A stretch of DNA of 64,000 bases from Rhizophagus irregularis (lineage: Eukaryota; Glomeromycota; Glomeromycetes; Glomerales; Glomeraceae): positions 2,542,001 through 2,606,000 of the forward strand of contig NC_089431.1 in assembly GCF_026210795.1 (NCBI RefSeq), in the 5' to 3' direction. Positions 12,464 through 27,376 of this stretch are shown here, one piece after another; position 1 is the first letter of the stretch, and each line of letters opens with the position of its first letter. A program made the translations under genes and the position numbers. Below the pieces are notes generated by a model. That model saw only the letters and a program-made list of their open reading frames with translations. It did not search any database and was not told the DNA's origin.

Positions 12464-14748
12464 ATAGATTTTTTTTTAAGAACCGAGTTTTGATCCGATT
12501 GATTTATTAATCCTAAAAGTTTAATCCTAAAGTTTATATAAATTAAATAAATAAAAAAAAAAGGTTAAAAAAACGATCCATCAGTAAATTGTATAATTAT
12601 ATATATTTTAATTTGATTTTTTTTAAAAAAAAACAGAATAAAAAAAGAAAAATTATGAAATCAAAGAAAAAATAAAACGGATCGGACGGATCGATTTGTA
12701 ATTAAACATAGCATATATCATGTTAAAAATGAATCATGAAAAATTTTGAAAAGAAAAAAGGATCAAGTAATATGAATCAGGGAGTATTAAACACATGGAA
12801 GATAAACAAAGAATGCAGATCGAATGATATTAATGATAAGGAGACATAATTTTATGTCGATCGGGAATAACAACGAAAAAAAGAAAGAAAGAAAGAAAGA
12901 AGAATATTAAAACTTTTTTCTTTTTTGTTATTATTTAAACAAGGGGGGAGGAGGAGGAGGAAAGTGGGGAAGGAAGAGAATGATAATGAGAATATAAAGG
13001 AATAACAAATAAAAAAGTATATTACAAAGTCATTGAAAGAAAGTTTGAAAGGAGAAAAGAAATAATTTTTGTAATGGTAAAAGAGCGCGGTTTAATATAA
13101 ATATTAATTTATCTTTTAAGGAAAAGGAAAAGAAGAATATTCTAATATATAATTTACTTATTTATCTTTTTTTTTCCTCGAAGAAAGAAACGAACAAACG
13201 AAATAAGGATACTTACGAGTTGTTTATTTTAACGATTTTTTAAATTTTTATTGTTATGATTCGTTTACAAACTTATTTTTTTTTTAAAAAAAAAGATAAC
13301 AAGTTTGCAAAAAAAAATCGATGATTTAAAACCGAGGGGAAAGAAAATTTTTTTAAAAAAAGTAGAAAAGGAGGAAGCAAAAAGAGGTGTTTACGAGAAT
13401 TCTTTTTTTTTTTGAAAATTTTTTTTTGTTTTTAAAAAAAAAAATCAAGAAAAAAATAATAAAATAATAATAATAATATATATAAGAGTTTTGTCTAAAA
13501 ATAATTATGTATAAACAATTCTAAATTATTAGCTTATTGGGCGATTTTTTTTTTTTAAAAAAAAAAAATAAAAAAAATAATAAACACTGAAGGGGGAGGG
13601 GGGTTCTTTTAGTAAAAGAAATATAAAAAACAGGTCAAAATTTTTTTTTATGATTGATAACGATTTAATAAATGACGATGAAGTTAAAAAGACCGGAAAC
13701 AAAAAGATAAGATGTAAAATAAAATAGAGAAGATGAATTTTTTTAATATATTTCGAAAGGAAGTTAACCAGTAACGAAGGAAAAAAAAAAATTTTTTTTT
13801 TTTTTTTTTTTGTTGAGAAAAAAATAATTTTATATATATATATATATATTATTATATTGTATATATTTTATTTTTTTTTATTTTTTTTTGTTTCTAAAAA
13901 AAAAAAGTTTTTTTAAACAAGTTCTTTAATTTTTTTTCTTTTTCTAAATCAAAAATTATTATTTTTAAATAACGAAGAAAAGAAAAAAAATTAAAGAAGA
14001 ATAAATCTACTAAGAAGAGGAGGAAATAAAAAATAAAAAATTTTTTTGATTTTTTTTGATTTAAAGAAATATAAGTGACAAGTGAATTTAAGAGTTTATT
14101 GAAAGGTTTTATATAAAGGATATTTATATAACGCAAAAAGTAAGCTTTTTTTTTTTTTTTTTTTGTGTAAAGTAAATTAAAACATTATACATTATTTTGT
14201 TATATATTATTATTTAAAGTAAATAAAAAAAAAAAAAAAAAAAAATGTATTTATATATATATGTATATATATAAAATAAAAATAAAAATTAAAATAAAAA
14301 AAAAATCGAATTTTTTTTTAAAAAAGGTGAAGATAATCCAGATATGCAATGATTATAATATGTATAGCAATAATAACACGTTACACATCATATTTTACCT
14401 TCTTATTTGATTGATGATAAGCAACTTTTTTTTTTTTTAAAATATATAGATTACATTAAAAAAATTTTATTTCAAACATTATTCAAATACAACCGAATGA
14501 CGGTAGTTAGTATAGTTAAAAATGAAAAGCGGAGAGAAAAAAAAACCTGATTATAAACCTGAAAAAAATTCTATCATAAAAAGAAAAAAATGAGATTATT
14601 TTTTTTTGTACGAATGAAACACAAAAAATTGGAGAAAATTCAACAGGTATGAAGAGCACAGGGCACCCAAACATTAAAACAATTAAGACATTTAAAACTA
14701 AAACGTTTTAAAAGATTAAAAAGAGAGAATAATAATTAAAATAATAAT

Positions 14749-14783
<35 letters not shown>

Positions 14784-15790
14784 TAAAGGTGAAATAATAT
14801 ATATTATTTATATAATATATGATATATAAAATAAAATAATATATATTAAAAAAATTACATATTTCGAATGGAAATTAGATATTCAAGATTTTCCGATCTT
14901 CCTTTTTTTTTTTTAAACTATAGATAAAACGGATAAAGTGTTGTAAGTGTTGTTAAGTGGGGAGCTCATGAAAAAAAATCTTTATAGCTATATGATACGT
15001 AAATATTTTTTTTTGTAATGAAAATCTTTACTAAGATAGTAACAAGTTGATATACGACAAATTGCACGACCCAAATGGTAATACTTTTGGGGTCACAGTA
15101 TATTATGAATATTATGGCATCAAATCTACAAATATGGATTAGTGTTGGTCCAGGACCCAATAAATGAAAAATAAAGTCAAGGAAAAAAAAACAATGTACG
15201 GTAATAAGAAAAAAAGATGCTGGAGAAGGAACCGAAAGACAAAAAAGAAAAAAAAATGAATGTACAACTCATGCTGGTTACTAAACGGATAAAGATAAAT
15301 AGTAAACAAAAAAAATAAACATAGCATACATAATAAAAAAAATATATATTATATATATATATATATATTAAAACCTCCAGATTTGGAATACTAAATTATG
15401 ATTCGATTTAATTGATTAAAGTTCTTGAATTTCTTGAATATTTCCAAGTAGAGAAAGTCATCAAGAGTTGTGCTGATATGTGTATATGTATTTACAATAC
15501 ATATATACATACAGTATATATACATATACATATTATACATATTATACATATACATATTATACATATGTATTATACATATGTAAACAACAACAAATAACTT
15601 TACCAAAAGTTTAAACAGGTTAAAAAAATTTCAACCTTTTTTTATAAAAAAACACCCACGATCATTCTATTCAATATTATAACATTAACTAACATTGATG
15701 AAATTAAAAATAATTTCTTAACTTTGTTCGATTATTTACTATTATGAAGTATTTGTTTATGATTTGAATAAATTTAGTTTAACTCTATAT

Positions 15791-15835
15791 ACAATTAGTA
15801 CAATTAGTACAATTAGTACAATTAGTACAATTAGT
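15791..15835. repeat. Perfect 9-bp tandem repeat x5
   Basis: Five perfect copies of 'acaattagt' in a row. Confidence 0.9.
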
Positions 15836-18666
15836 GAATTAAACACTTATTTCTTTTCCATAATCAGAGTTAAAAATAGGATGTACAATAATTAATTAGA
15901 AGTGGTACCGTTTATTCAAATTTTAATTAATTAAATAATTTATTAATATTATTGGTTGGTCAAATTTTATATATATATATATATGTGTGTGTGTATATTT
16001 ATTTTATTTATTATTTTTTTCCTTTTTTTTTTTTTTCTTTCTTCTTTATTTTATTTTTATTTTTTGAAATCTTTTTTAAATTTTTTTTCATTTTATTTTT
16101 GAAATCTTTTTTATCTGTATTGAAACTGCGGAAGTAATACGAAAGTAGAAAAACATTTGTAGTAGTGGGTAAAAGGTTTTGGTACAAACATAGTAGGATA
16201 ATTTTGAACATTTCACAAACTATTTTATTTTTAAACAAAACATCAACAAATATGCGAGGTATGGAGGTATGATGATATCCTACATATTTCATAATGTACT
16301 ACCCATACCCAAAATTACCCAGGATATGGGATATCTTCTGCGTAAATTCTGACGCTATACTTTAATCGGTAATTAATAATTTAGTCTTATCTATATCACT
16401 ATCTTTTTGTTAATTTTTTGTGATTTAATAAAAAATATATTAAGAAATTATTATTATTTAAAAACATCGTAAGAATTTTATTTGAATGACAACACATACA
16501 CGCCATCACTCGTGGTTAAAACTTTTGTGGATCTACACTTTACCATTTTGTACATCTTTACATTTTATCGTCATACGAATTACTTTTCATCTTCTAATCT
16601 AATATTGTGAAAGTTAAAGAAAAACGCCATGTCCATATGATCTACTTTTTTTCTACTTTTGACTTTTAAAAAAAAAAATTAATTTTTTATTTAAAACGCC
16701 TAAATTTCTATATTTGATTTATAAATCAATCACGACAGGGGAATAACATTAGATTTGTTTATGTTATCTTTTTTTTTTTTTTTTAAAAAAAATAAAAAAT
16801 TAAAATAATTTATAAACACGCGCGTTGTCCCTTGTGTTACATTGGGATATTATTACAAGTCTTGTGATAATTGGATACAATTATTCACCAAAAAGAGTCA
16901 AGCAAATTAGATCAAAAACCCATCGAAATTTTAATTAACATACACACATACATATTTTTTTTCATGCAAAATTCTTTTTAAAGTGAATAAAAAAAAAAAA
17001 CCAATTTTTTTTTTTAAATTAAATTATACATAAAAATTATTTTTAAGAAACGTTATATTTTATAATAGGGTCCAGATTAGTCGATGATTCAAGTCTCGAG
17101 CCTCGAGATGAACAAACTTTTTTTTTTTTTTGGGATCCACATGAAAATTGACCTTTTTTAAAAAATTGATCAAATAAAAATTAATTATTATTTGTTTTTT
17201 CTTTATTTTCCCTTTTCCCTTGTGAAATGTTAGAAATCTATACAGGAAAAGAAATAAACTATAAATTATTAAAACTATTTAATTATATAACCCGGGAAAA
17301 ACTCTGAGTTAAAACGATTTTTTTTAATAAAAAAGATAAAGGAAAAAAGAAAACCAGAGATAAAATAGGATTCATTGATTAAACAATGGACATTTTAAAA
17401 ATTGATTGCCGGATTATTTTGTAGTCGTTTAACCTTACGATATATTTTCGATGTATTAATTGGTTTTATAAACATAAAAAATAAAAACAATGTTTAACAT
17501 GTTTTTACTTTTTACGGAAAAGAAAAAAAAAATTAAAAATATTATTATTTATTCAAGTATCAAATATTATGCATTCGGTTCGTTCAAATAATAAAAATTT
17601 AATAAAAAATAATAAACCATAAACCACTCAATTAAATTGATAACCGAAAAATTTATCAAACTTATCGTAAATCAATTTATCTTTTTTTTTTTAAAAAAAA
17701 AATAAAATTATTTTTTTTTGTATTATATTTTGTTTTTTGTATTTTTTTTTTTTCTGTGTTGGTTTTATTTTTTAGGATTCATTCTGGGCTAGATTTAAAA
17801 TATGCAGTAACACTAATGCATCTTTAATCCCAATGTTTATTACCTAAAAATTTTCACCACTTTAAAATTTATTTTTTACGTGTAAGATTTCATCCAATAA
17901 TAATTTTAATATGTTATTTTGATCAAATCAAAATTTGTTAATCCACTTTAAAGTTAACCAATTAATTTTATTTATATTCGATTATATTCGGTTATTTTTT
18001 TAAAACCAATAATTTAAATTATTATTATTATTTTTTTACTCAAAACTATAAAGTTTATGCATTCTTTGTAAAAAAGAATTTTAATTACGCAAAAACTAAA
18101 GTTTTAATGATAATTATGCATTCTAATTAATTAAAGTTTCTTTTTAAAATTTAATTTTTGTAAAAAAAAATTTTTATTTTTTTTTTGTGCTGCATTTTAC
18201 TGCTTTTTTTTCACTACCTTAAAAAAAAATTTTAAATTTTTTTTTTTTTTTGTACTATTAAATATGTGATCAACGGTTTATCATCACTCTAATATAATTT
18301 GTTCTTTTATTTTATTATATATACATTAAAGTTTACAGTTTTGATAAAATTTACGCGGGATAATTTAAAAGTTTAAAAGCAAATGATACGGTGTGACCAA
18401 TGTAACCAGTGTAACCCATATGATATTAGAAATCCGAGTTGTTTATTTATGATATCAAACTGTAAATTAATATGGGGAAAACCGGAATTTTTCATAATGA
18501 TCATTGATTAAGTAATTTCTACGTTAAATAATTTTGGTGATATTAAATATGCAGACGGTTATATTAAATAGTTGTCGTTGTGTCTAGTATATAAAGAAAG
18601 AAGAAAATCTTTAAAAGATTCTCCCAAAGAAAAAAAATTTTATATATATTTTATATACACATATAC

Positions 18667-18698
<32 letters not shown>

Positions 18699-19822
18699 AT
18701 GTAATATAATATATATATACAATATATATATATATAAAGAAAAGAAGGAAAATAAAATAAAAAATAAAAAATAAAAAAAAATTGAAAAAGACTTGTTTAC
18801 AAATAAATCAGTAATCTTTTATAACATTATCATCATTTTTTGAATCTATCAAAAAAATTTAGTTAGTTCAAAAAGTTCAGTTAAATTAAAACAATAATTC
18901 CTTTCTCCTCCTTTTCCTTTCCAATAACTTCATAAACACATAAAAATTTGTCAAGTAAAAAACCTTTTTTGCTTTTTTGGATTTTTTTTTGGCTTTTTTG
19001 GCTTGATTGGATACGTTGTCACTTCTCCTCGGGTGTGACGAAATACGAAATACATATAAGGTGACATTACAAATGGTTTAATCACGTTGACGTTATTAAT
19101 CATTTAGTGATGATGGTACCAATCAGTAGTGATCACTCATTGATTCTCAATCAGTATTAAATGTCTATTTTATTTTTTTGTTTACTATATTCTATATAAA
19201 TAAATCTGTATTTTAAATATTCTGAAATTCTTAAATTCTAATTAAAGTAAACTTTAAAGTATTGATTGTCAACTTACATATTGCATTATAATAGATGAAT
19301 ACATTATAGTTATTTTATATTATTCATATTATTTAATTCTAATTTTTCAAAAAGTATTAGATAATAAAAAATAAAAATTCTCCACACGATATTATATATT
19401 ATTAAGCATAATCCGGTTTTTGATCCTCAAAAAAAAAGTTTTTTTTTATTTTTTTCCTTTTAGGAGAGATGTCGAGGAGATGTCAAAAAAGTAAAAGTTT
19501 TTAAATATATTTTTCATTTTTTCATTTTTTTTTTTTTTTTTCTTATCATTCAAATCTATTCAAATGATTCAAGTGTGAATCAACGGAATTACAGTTTGTA
19601 GATCCATTGTTCAATGTAAATATGTACTGATGATGTATGTAAGGCAACTAAGATCAATTAAGTTTCATTATATACCGAGTTGATATTTACCTATTACTTT
19701 TTAAGTATCCTATATAATCACTATTAACGAAATTGATCCCAAATATATTAGTCATTTTCCTTTTTTTACGAAGGAAAAAAAAAAATTATTTTTTTTTAGA
19801 CCAAAAAACATATCTTAGTTTT

Positions 19823-19853
<31 letters not shown>

Positions 19854-20641
19854 GTTAATTGTAAAAATAATAATAATAGTAATAGTAATAATAATAATAA
19901 ATTAATAATAGTAATAATAATAATTATTAATTATTATTATAATTTTTCGTTCGTTTCTTCCGTGTATGTTACAAGTTAATAATTTATTATTATTATTATT
20001 ATTTTATTATTAAAAAAAAATTATAAATTATATTGTCATATTAATTTATTACCCGGATATTATCCATAACGGAATCATTTTTTTTTTTTTTTTTTAATTT
20101 TTTCGAATTAATGGATCTTCATAATGATGATATTGTTAATTTAAATCCGCCACAAATAAACCCCTCTCAAAAGTCGATCAATTTAACCTTACACTTGTTC
20201 TCTCATTTAACGTTTAACCACATTTTATTACTTTATTACCATCTTTTTTTAATCTATTTAAAATCTATTTAAAAAAAATTTTTTTATTCTAACAAATACT
20301 TTTTTAACTTTCCTCACCTCTCACCTTAAAAAGAAAAAGATTTTTTTTTCTGAATTGGATCATATATATCTTGTATTACGTAATCGGATCCATTTAAAGT
20401 CGGATTCTGTTACTCAAAAATATTTTTTTGGAATATTTAAAACGTAAAAAGGAAAAGAAAAAGAAACCAAAAAAAATCATTACAATAATGTCATAAATTT
20501 CATTCTATTGTTTATAAATATGTTATATGTACGCTAAATTTTTTACTCTATCGTAAAAGGTTCTTCTTTATCATAACGCGCATACATATACTTCTTTACA
20601 TATTTTATTGTTTTAATAAAATAAATAAAAAATATAAAAAA

Positions 20642-20741
<100 letters not shown>

Positions 20742-22385
20742 TTTATTTATAAATTATAATTTATAATAATTTTTTTATTTATAAATTTTTTTTTTTTTTT
20801 TTTTTTAATATTTTCCCATAACGTATGATACTTACTTGATCTTACATTCAATTCCTTACAGGTTTCATAAAATTAAATCAAATGAAATTTAAACGGATAA
20901 TATCTGATCCCTACCTAATAACTTTTGATCCATGATATTTTTATGTATAATGATGTTAATGTTTGTATTTCACCAAAAAAAAAAAAAATCAGCCCCCTTT
21001 TTTTCCTCTTTTTTCTTCTTTTTTTTTTTATAAAAAAAAAATTTAAGTTACTAAAAAAACCTTTTTTTTTTTTTTATATAAAAATAAATATAAAATATAA
21101 TTATTTTTTTTTTAATATATATTTATTAAAAAAAAAAAGAAAAAAGAAATTAATGATAATTAAAAATAAAAATAAAAAGAAAAAAGAAATGAATTGCATA
21201 ATTTGTAATATAAAATAATTTAAAAATTTATATATTAATTTATTATTATATATATATATTATATATAATATATATATATAATTTTCGAAAAAAAAAAAAA
21301 TTAATTTATTAAACAGTCACGGAACGGATCCAATTTGATGAAATTTAAATCAATTGGTGATACTTTATTTATTTATTATTTAAAAGTTAAGCTAATTAAT
21401 GAAAAATTTTTTTTTTTTATTTTTGACAATGTTGTCAATGAATCTTAAAGTTTGTCATTTTAAACATTTTTGTTACTTTTCACCCCCCCCCCCCCTAATT
21501 TTTAGTTACATTCCTTACCGTTTTCTCTCTTTCTCTCTCTTTCCCTCCTTTTTTCTTCATTTCTTCATTTTTTTTCCCCCCCTATCAATTTTTTCAACAA
21601 ACAAACATTATTATTATTATTATTTATTTATTATTATTATTATTTCTTTCGAAAAAAAAAAGGGTTTCCCTGTAATCCGTTACTCATCTGGGTTTGACAA
21701 ATAAAGATAAATAAAAAAGTTTAGTTTATAAAAAAAAAAATAATAAAATGATCAAATGACTGTATATTTAGTGTAAAAAATGATGACCGCGGGGATTTAT
21801 TTTTTTATAAAAAAAAAAAATTTTCCCCTTTTTAAACGAATTACCGATCTAAGAATTTTTTTTTCTTTTTAAAAAAAAATATTCTCAGTTTTGTTTTGTT
21901 TGTTTTTTTTTTATAAAAAAAATAGTATTTTATTATGAATTAACTTGAATAAAATAAGTATATTCCGAAAATATTTTTTTTTTTTGTAAAAAAAAAAAAC
22001 CTGTTTATAAAAAATCATGACATGATTTTTTTTTTACGTAATATTTTTTTTTTTTATCGGTTGTGAACGGTGAACGGTGAACGGATCACTTTTTTTTACC
22101 TGCTCTGTAAATTTTTTTTTTTTACCCCACCTGTCCCCACATGAGAAAATAAAAAAATAAAATAAAAAATAAAATAAAATAAAATAAAATAATTTACATT
22201 CCCGTATGTATACCTTCCGATTCTGAATCGAAATAAGGAATGTTATTATTTTTTACTTTTTTTTAAAAAAAAAAAATTTTAAATATTCGAGAGGATCAAC
22301 GTCTTTTTTTATACATATGTGCGTACAAGTAATATTTTAGATGTTCTAATATTGTAGATGTTCTATAAAACTTTTCTATACTTTC

Positions 22386-22419
<34 letters not shown>

Positions 22420-22882
22420 AAAGAAAGAAAAAGAGTTTTTTTAAGATTTGTTTTTTTTTATGATGATGATGTTTTTTAAAAGGGAATGTTTGTTATGTTA
22501 TAAAAAAAAACTTTTTTTTTGAAAAAAAAAACGAAATTTTTTTTGATCCATTAACATTAATAATAATGTATTAGTAAGTAAATATACTTTTTTATTTTTT
22601 TTATTAAAAAAATTTTATTTATTTATTTATTTATTTATTTTTTTTGGTGATTCAAAATTATAATTTCTTAAATAAGCTTATCATCATCAAAAATTTTTAA
22701 TCAACCAAAAAAAAAAAAAATTTTTTTTTTTTTTAATCAACTTTAATCAACTTAATCAACCTAATTTACTAATAAAATATTTGTGAAAAAAACGATTTGA
22801 ACGAAAATATTTTAAAATATTTTAAAAAAAAATTGCAAATCGAATATTCAATAATAAGTCTAGACTTATAAAAGTTCTTTTT

Positions 22883-22990
22883 CATTCATTCGTTTCACTT
22901 TTAAACTCTTTTCTTTCCCCTATTGATATATATATTGATTCATTCGTTCACTTTTAAACTCTTTTCTTTCCCCTATTGATATATATTGAT
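22883..22990. repeat. Tandem duplication, about 55 bp
   Basis: Two adjacent near-identical copies containing 'acttttaaactcttttcttt' followed by 'cccctattgatatata' start at about 22883 and 22938. They differ by a single-base and a 2-bp indel, suggesting a recent event. Confidence 0.85.
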
Positions 22991-23972
22991 ATACGAAAAT
23001 ATTTATTATTATTGTTATTATTTTCTTTTCTTTTTTCTTTTCTTTTCTTTTTTTTTTCTCCCACTTTTTTTTTCTTTTTTCTTTTCGTACAAAAAAGCAT
23101 GATCGACAATCATCATCTTTTTTCAATTTTGGTTTTCGTACAGTTTTATTTAACTTAATAAAAATACGCTCATAGAGTATTTGATGCATCATGTATGCAA
23201 TATTCTAAGCTTTTCTTCTTGCCTAATCTATATTGTACTGAATGTCAACTTAATTTGTATTCATTCAAAAGTGACATTGACGCGTGGTTGTACCGGTCGT
23301 ACAATTCGCAATAAAAAGTTATTCCTTTCCATTTATAGTGTTGACAATAGATTATTCTATATATTGATCCATTTAGATCACGTTTGATCCAAAAAGAATT
23401 TGGTTCTCTGTTTAACTGTTTAACCATTAACTAACCATTAACTAACTAACTAACTGTTTAACCGCCAATTTACATTAAAAAAATGGCTGGAATTAAAACT
23501 TGTTATTTCAAATATTTTTTTCTGTTTTGGCAGGTGACATATATATATTAAAGTGCCATTAGTACCATTACACAAAAAAAAACAAAACCTTGATAATCAC
23601 GAGCCAACTTCTTGTATCACTATATACATATATTAATGACACGTTTTTTAATATTTTGTCAACTTTAAAATTCTGCCCATAACCAATTTATCCGATCTTA
23701 ATTTATATTACCATAAATAATTTTATAAAATTTCATAATGGCAAATTTTTTCGCGTGCTTTCGTGATTTTTATAAATATTTTTTTAATTATAAATTATTA
23801 TTAATGAAACTGCGCAATTAATAGAAATGTTGCCATCATTATTAGTATTATTGTAGTAAGTATTGTAGTAAGTATTATTATTAATATTATTATCGCGTAA
23901 AAATTTTATATGTATAATAAGGTTAAATACATTTTATATGATATATTTGATATTATTATTGGCTTTTTTTTT

Positions 23973-26724
23973 TTACATGTTGTTACTATTTGATGCTGAA
24001 AGAGGTGAGCGATTTCTCAATAATGGTGTGACCCTATCTCTTTTCACTCCTTGTTGTTCATAATATTTTTCTTTTTCTTGTCGTTTACGTTTTTTCATTT
24101 CCTCTTGTGATTTGGATTTATTTGTACTTGAATCAAAGTTAATTCCCATTTGATCACTATATGATTGAGTACCTATAAAAAAAAAAGTTATCTATTTTAA
24201 TTTCTCTGGAAAAAAAAAATATTATTATTATTATTATTTTTAAAAAAAAACCTGTAAATAATTTTTTGTAATGGTTCAATTTTTCTTTAATATCATCTTC
24301 AAGTTCTTCTTCGTCAGAATCTTCTTCATTTTTCTTTGATTCAATGGTCATACCAAATTGTAATTCATCAGCTATTAACTCATCCTTCAAGTAAATCCTT
24401 TTAAACCATTTATAAACTTGATAATATATGAATGAATCTCTGTAATTTTCAATTTGTGCAAGTATTCTAATGTAAAACCATAATAATTTTGATTCTTTAC
24501 TACTTTCCCAATATCGTAAAATGAATTTTTCCTCATAATTATCAAAGAATAAACTTAACAATTCTTTTTCATATTCTCTTGTTTCTGTCTTATCCTCAAT
24601 AACACATATATTTAATAATTTTTTTAAAAGTCGTTCTCTAATACTTTCATCATCTTCTGACTTGTTTTGTCGCTAAAAAAAATTGCAAAAAAAAAAATTT
24701 GAATCATTGGATAAAAAATAAAAAATAAAAAATTTGAAATAAAAAATTAAAATAAACTTACTGAAAATTTTAATGCTTCTCTAACATTCAAAATACTATT
24801 ACGTATAAGAGCCTCAATGTAAAGTTCCATCATTTCAATTGAACTTCTTACTATACATCGGTAATGAGAATATTTTAATGCGTGATCAGGACATGAAGAA
24901 ATTAAGAAAATTTTCATGATTTTCTCATCAATCCTAGGAAATTGTAAAAGTAATTTTTTCACGATCGGATCAGAAAGGCGTCCAAGTCCATCGTCAAATC
25001 TTTCATGATCCAACGCCCAACATCCGTCAACAAATATTTGTACTTCCTGTGATGAAATTAAGTATCGCGCGGCAAACATTTGTGAATGTTTATGAATAAA
25101 TTTCCAATCTTTTAACAAGTAATAAATTATACCATATTTCCAAACCAAATCCTCTTTATTCTTGCTAAATAATTCGTCGAATAAATTTTTCAAATCGGAT
25201 TTACTTTGAGGAGGGTATATTTCTTTATAGTCAATGCTTTCTTTTTCAAGTAATTTATCAATCATTAATTCATCTTCATATTTTTCTCTTTGAGCATTAA
25301 TGTCCTTAATTGATTCAATGTTGTATGGCCCAAGATGATTAAATTCTAATTTTCCAAACCATTTTTCAAATGATGGTATGTCATCATCATCATCACTGTC
25401 AAGTGGTAAAGGTGAAATTTGATACCATTCAACTTCATTTGGTAAAACAAGTTTAAGACCCCTATTATATTGATCCGCATAAATATCTAAGAGAGGAATT
25501 TCATTATTATTCGGTGATTTTCTACAAAGTGAATCTATACGATGCCAATTTACTGTAACATTTTTTAAATTTTCAATTTTATAATGTGCAACTTCTATAC
25601 CATCATGAGGTCGATAATTATTTGGTCTATAGTACATGTCCAATGCTACATATAAATTATACCCCATTTCAGTTAATGTAACAAACATGGTGATGATTTC
25701 CCCTCTGGTAACATCAGCTCCAGGGTTCCCAACAACTATACTAACATCATTCCAATTTTTCTTGTTGTCATCAAATGATATTGTTGAAATTCTTACTATT
25801 GGAATTCTGTCAAGGCGAGCCAATGGAGATTTATTAAAAATACGGGAATTAAGATGTCCATGTCCAATAAATAATAATCGTTCTTTAAAATCTTTTAGGT
25901 TACGTATAACTATATGGGTAACAGGTGGTACTGGATCTGAGGTACCAGTCAATTTCAACATTGGCATTGACCACGTTTTATAATCTGATCCATCATTCAT
26001 AATCTCAAAATATTCTATATTTCCTTGTACACCTCCTGCTATTACATAAAAAACATTATTATCACCAAATGTTTCATCTAAATCATTATAAGTATTCACG
26101 GCTGTAATAGAATCTTTAGTAGATAATTTTACATTAAGTTCCCTTATGTAATTAAAGCTTTGTTGTAAATAAGGATTGTAAGCAAGCCAATATATTGATA
26201 ATCCAATTACGGACGCAAAGATGAAAACATAGGTTGATATTTCACCCTTAATTAAATGATTAATGATTATTAATTAGAGATAAATTTATTTAAAAAAGAG
26301 CGGGAATAAAAAAAAAATTAAAACTTACATCGGTTTCAATTTTATCGATAATAACATCATTAATTGAAGGTATCATAGAATCAAGATCAATAGGTAATAA
26401 TCGATATTCAAAATGGACAATATCATAAATAAAACAATGATATAAATTTTTTCTTGTCCGCGAGCAAACTAATAGGCTTGGATTATCCAACTGACAATCT
26501 GTTATGTAAACAATTTCCTTTATCTCATTCTCTTCGGTCAAGTTGTTTCTAAGGTTGTATTCTTTAATACTAAGCGTCTTGATATAATTATCCGTTTCTG
26601 CAGAATAAAGTTTAATTTCTTTGGAGTCATAAATATAAAGGTATTCGGTTTGGTCTACTCTTTTGTGATATGTCACGAACGCCCCGCGTTTTGCACTGCG
26701 AACTCCAACTTCATTTCTTTCCAT
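23973..26724 (-). CDS. ELYS-like nuclear pore protein
   Basis: Four exons (26724-26329, 26246-24762, 24672-24252, 24172-23973) give an 833-aa protein with an unbroken frame. The N-terminal half (to about residue 480) is beta-rich with WD/propeller-like blocks. The helical part from about residue 500 shows the pattern of the fungal ELYS domain: a WALDH segment, a PDHALKY motif, then MELYIEALIRN and EALKFSRQ before a LLKKLLNI helix. The C-terminus is a basic tail with the short element TPLLRNRSPLS. ELYS-family proteins attach the Nup107/Y complex of the nuclear pore to chromatin. I base the call on the spacing of these motifs and on general shape, not on an alignment, so another beta-propeller plus helical nucleoporin is possible. 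Acidic patches (DSDDDDD, EEDSDEEELEDD) are linkers. The third donor is a weak 'gttttt', supported by frame continuity and the clear acceptor after it. Confidence 0.65.
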
Positions 26725-27376
26725 GTTTCTTGATATCCTTCAGTAAACAAAGCAACAAAAAAAAAAGATAAATAAAATAAATTTGGATAATGAATAATGA
26801 AGCTGTAAAAATATGAATTAATACAATTAATACTAAACTACTTTAAATTATTCATAACAAAACACTTTTTTTTTTGCAATCACGCGATACTGGTTTGTGA
26901 TTTTAGCCAGCATTATGAGCTCTCGGCCGGCATTAGTTGATCAGCGGGTAAATAAAGGTGTCACCAGGTGACAAATTATGCATTCACCGCATCTATTTCG
27001 ATAATTAAAGTTTCATCATATTTAATTGAGTAACATCTTTCTTTCCTGACAAGATTATATTATGTAGTTAAAAATGCAAAAAGAAAAAAATTTTTAATTT
27101 TACGATCGAGTATGAAAAAAAATTCGTTGTAGGCTAATAATTAATAAAATTATATAGTCCCCCGCTACGCTCCGGACTAATAAATTTGAAATTTAATGGT
27201 TTTAACATCATTATCATTAATCAATAAAGCGATTTAAAATATTTTAATTTTTAATTTAACAAAGTTCTATAAATAACATAACAGTCTGTAAATAAATTAT
27301 AATGCAGTTCAAATTACAAGTCTATACCAAAAAAAAATAAAAAGTTCTTAAAAATTTGGTTGAATTATTGTAATTA
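26725..27376. other. Intergenic, 5' flank of ELYS-like gene and 3' flank of YPP1/TTC7 gene
   Basis: 652 bp separate two minus-strand genes. Contents are an AT-rich spacer, a relatively GC-rich patch near 26920-26995 ('gctctcggccggcattag', 'gtgtcaccaggtgac') that could be the promoter of the downstream gene, and a short GC island with inverted ends near 27158-27183 (see findings). No additional gene is seen. Confidence 0.55.

Noticed and set aside
15791-15835. CRISPR-like regular repeat
   Set aside because: Units are directly adjacent with no spacers, and the genome is eukaryotic.
16011-16292. Minus-strand 93-codon open frame (MKYVGYHHTSIP...)
   Set aside because: The second half is a Lys homopolymer from poly(T), the first half matches nothing, and no splice or promoter signal supports it.
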